From: Candidatus Methanogasteraceae archaeon UBA261
GTDB taxonomy: Archaea > Halobacteriota > Methanosarcinia > Methanosarcinales > Methanogasteraceae
Assembly (NCBI GenBank): GCA_002506015.1
Contig: DAWR01000083.1
Span: 1-6,275 of the forward strand
Length of the DNA: 6,275 bases
Direction: 5' to 3'
In this document: piece after piece, positions 4,982 to 6,275 of the stretch
Layout of the letters: each line of letters starts with the position of its first letter
Numbering within the stretch: the stretch's first letter is position 1
The notes under the pieces: generated by a model
Seen by the model: the letters and a program-made list of their open reading frames with translations, nothing else
What the model was told of the DNA's origin: nothing
Database searches by the model: none
Translations under genes and position numbers: made by a program

Positions 4982-6082
4982 TCAATACTTAACAAAGGAC
5001 GCACCCTCGCTTCGCAAACGCTCTTCCTCGAGTATCACGGTCTTCTCACGATCCTTAAACGTGCTGCCAATAACACAACAGTCCACACCCTGCTTTTCTG
5101 CAATCTGTATCGCTGAATCTGCTTCCTCTGCCGGCAGAACGATGCAGAAGCCGATCCCCATGTTGAAGACCTGATACATCTCAGCAATGCTCACAGGACC
5201 GTGTTTCTGAATCAACTCAAAAATTGGCGGAGTTTCAGGTAAACTGTCGATTCTGAATCCATAATCCTTGCTCACCCTTCTGAGATTTAAGAAACCATCG
5301 CCGGTTATGTGCGCGAGCGATTTCAGATCCAGATTGGATTTCTGCATCTCTCTTACCACTTTTACGTAGATCTTCGTCGGTTCAAGCAGCTCTTCGCCAA
5401 GCGATCTGCCGAGTTCATCGATGTGATCAGTCACGTCAAATTTATCCAGGAGAACTCGTCTGGCAAGCGTCATTCCGTTGCTGTGAATTCCCGAGCTCGC
5501 CATGCCGAGTATGACGTCCCCTTCGTTGATTGTGTCACCTGTTATGATCTCATCTGTCGGGACGATGCCAACGCCCATCCCTGCCAGATCAAAGCCCATA
5601 TTCTCCCGCGCTCCTTTAATCATCTCAGGCATGACCGCAATCTCCCCCCCGGACAGCGTCACCTCTGCCGCTTTACATCCCACAACCAGTCCCTTCACGA
5701 GATCTTCGAGGAGATTCGGGTCCGGATTTTGAACCGCTATGTAATCGACAATTGAGATCGGCTCAGCCCCTACGCAGAGGATGTCGTTCACATTCATTGC
5801 AACGCAATCGATTCCAACCGTGTCGTATCGTTCCATCTCCTGCGCGATGAAGACCTTGGTTCCGACGCCGTCGGTCTTGATCGCCAGAGATACGCCGGAA
5901 CCAATATTTATAACTCCGGAGAAATGCCCTACGGGAATCACCGGCTTTCCAGTGGTCTCTCTAAAGTCAAAAGTCGATTCCGCCAGTTTTACGATCTGCT
6001 TTAAGGCAGATTCTACCTTCCCGGTATCGGCACCGGCTTTCTGGTATGTGAGATAGTCGCTCTCCCGGTTATCATCGTTCAT
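4982..6082 (-). CDS. purM: Phosphoribosylformylglycinamidine cyclo-ligase (AIR synthetase)
   Basis: PurM closes the imidazole ring in purine synthesis: FGAM plus ATP gives AIR, ADP and phosphate, in the cytosol. Counting from ATG 6082 there are 366 residues, slightly longer than the usual 330-350. The family signature is continuous: LTYQKAGAD (11-19), KTDGVGTK (69-76), AMNVNDI (95-101), GAEP (105-108), SGGEIAVMPEM (144-154), GMASSGIHSNG (193-203), LEPTKIY (233-239), AHITGDGFLNLRRV (257-270) and FNMGIGF (306-312). This is the dimeric PurM/PurL-type ATP-binding fold. The frame continues upstream to GTG and TTG (6112) codons, but the extra ten residues have no family match and no Shine-Dalgarno is visible for any candidate. 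I chose the ATG because LTYQKAGAD then lies near the N-terminus as usual. No other pur gene is in view. Confidence 0.96.
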   Translation of the reverse strand: MNDDNRESDYLTYQKAGADTGKVESALKQIVKLAESTFDFRETTGKPVIPVGHFSGVINIGSGVSLAIKTDGVGTKVFIAQEMERYDTVGIDCVAMNVNDILCVGAEPISIVDYIAVQNPDPNLLEDLVKGLVVGCKAAEVTLSGGEIAVMPEMIKGARENMGFDLAGMGVGIVPTDEIITGDTINEGDVILGMASSGIHSNGMTLARRVLLDKFDVTDHIDELGRSLGEELLEPTKIYVKVVREMQKSNLDLKSLAHITGDGFLNLRRVSKDYGFRIDSLPETPPIFELIQKHGPVSIAEMYQVFNMGIGFCIVLPAEEADSAIQIAEKQGVDCCVIGSTFKDREKTVILEEERLRSEGASFVKY

Positions 6083-6147
6083 TGTGTCTGCTGGTGCGGT
6101 CCGATACACCAAAAATGTATGGATTGGCTCGCATCAAGCGAACATGC

Positions 6148-6171
6148 TCGACACCGACACTGTCGATTTTT
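6148..6171. other. Palindrome TCGACA-N7-TGTCGA with adjacent T-run
   Basis: TCGACA (6148-6153) and TGTCGA (6161-6166) are perfect inverted repeats separated by CCGACAC. Five T residues follow on the plus strand (6167-6171). It lies about 65-85 bases upstream of the purM ATG. It could be a regulator site, or a hairpin terminator for a plus-strand transcript, although no plus-strand gene is seen here. Confidence 0.4.
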
Positions 6172-6249
6172 CCAGTGATACGTGTTTAGCTATACGCCAC
6201 ACCACCACAATTTGAGATTTTCAATAAACAATAACCACAAGATTACACA

Positions 6250-6272
6250 GGCTGCGAAGCAGCGGCGCAGCC
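6250..6272. repeat. GC-rich hairpin at the right edge
   Basis: GGCTGCG (6250-6256) pairs perfectly with CGCAGCC (6266-6272) around a 9-base loop AAGCAGCGG. It is preceded by an A-rich stretch, ACCACAAGATTACACAG. The abrupt shift from AT-rich to GC-rich and the internal GCAGC/GCGC echoes look like the end of a dispersed intergenic repeat or a structured RNA. The element may continue past the window. Confidence 0.35.
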
Positions 6273-6275
6273 ATC

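Noticed and set aside
5309..6056. Plus-strand open frames antisense to purM
   Set aside because: The purM signature motifs fully explain this stretch.
6083..6112. Upstream TTG start for purM (ten extra residues)
   Set aside because: The extension has no family resemblance and no ribosome site, while ATG 6082 puts the conserved LTYQKAGAD near the N-terminus. It cannot be fully excluded.

Overview
The window comes from an archaeal chromosome, most likely a euryarchaeon of the Methanomicrobia/Halobacteriota type. The evidence is an Orc1/Cdc6 replication initiator, a Nop5 protein of C/D-box sRNPs, an archaeal-type AspRS, a DUF22-like protein (a family I associate with methanogens and Archaeoglobi), TATA-like boxes at archaeal spacing, and a tRNA-Leu without an encoded CCA. 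I cannot name the species. Nothing in the coding content suggests a prophage, integrated element, CRISPR array or defence island.

Layout: all six protein genes are on the minus strand and the single tRNA gene is on the plus strand. Reading down the minus strand from the right edge: a 163-base upstream region with a palindrome and a GC-rich hairpin; purM (purine synthesis); a 94-base gap with a clear TATA-like box; aspS (aspartyl-tRNA synthetase); a 97-base gap; cdc6 with a TTG start and a strong Shine-Dalgarno; a 30-base gap; a DUF22-like gene; and nop5, whose ATG directly follows the TGA of the DUF22-like gene. The nop5 stop codon directly abuts the 3' end of a convergent tRNA-Leu(CAA). Beyond the tRNA, a divergent 202-base region carries promoters for the tRNA (plus) and for an RNase H-like/YprB-type exonuclease gene (minus), which runs off the left edge.

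Functionally this is housekeeping: replication initiation, RNA modification, aminoacylation, purine synthesis and a probable nuclease. cdc6, the DUF22-like gene and nop5 form a tight same-strand cluster that is probably co-transcribed. The AspRS carries the anticodon-domain residues of the non-discriminating type, which implies that Asn-tRNA is made by the transamidation route. I did not find a convincing undescribed system. The best leads are the compressed nop5/tRNA junction, where the tRNA T-tract terminator is also the lysine/arginine tail of Nop5, the shortened Nop5 N-terminus without a fibrillarin neighbour, and the uncharacterised DUF22-like gene between a replication initiator and an sRNP protein.
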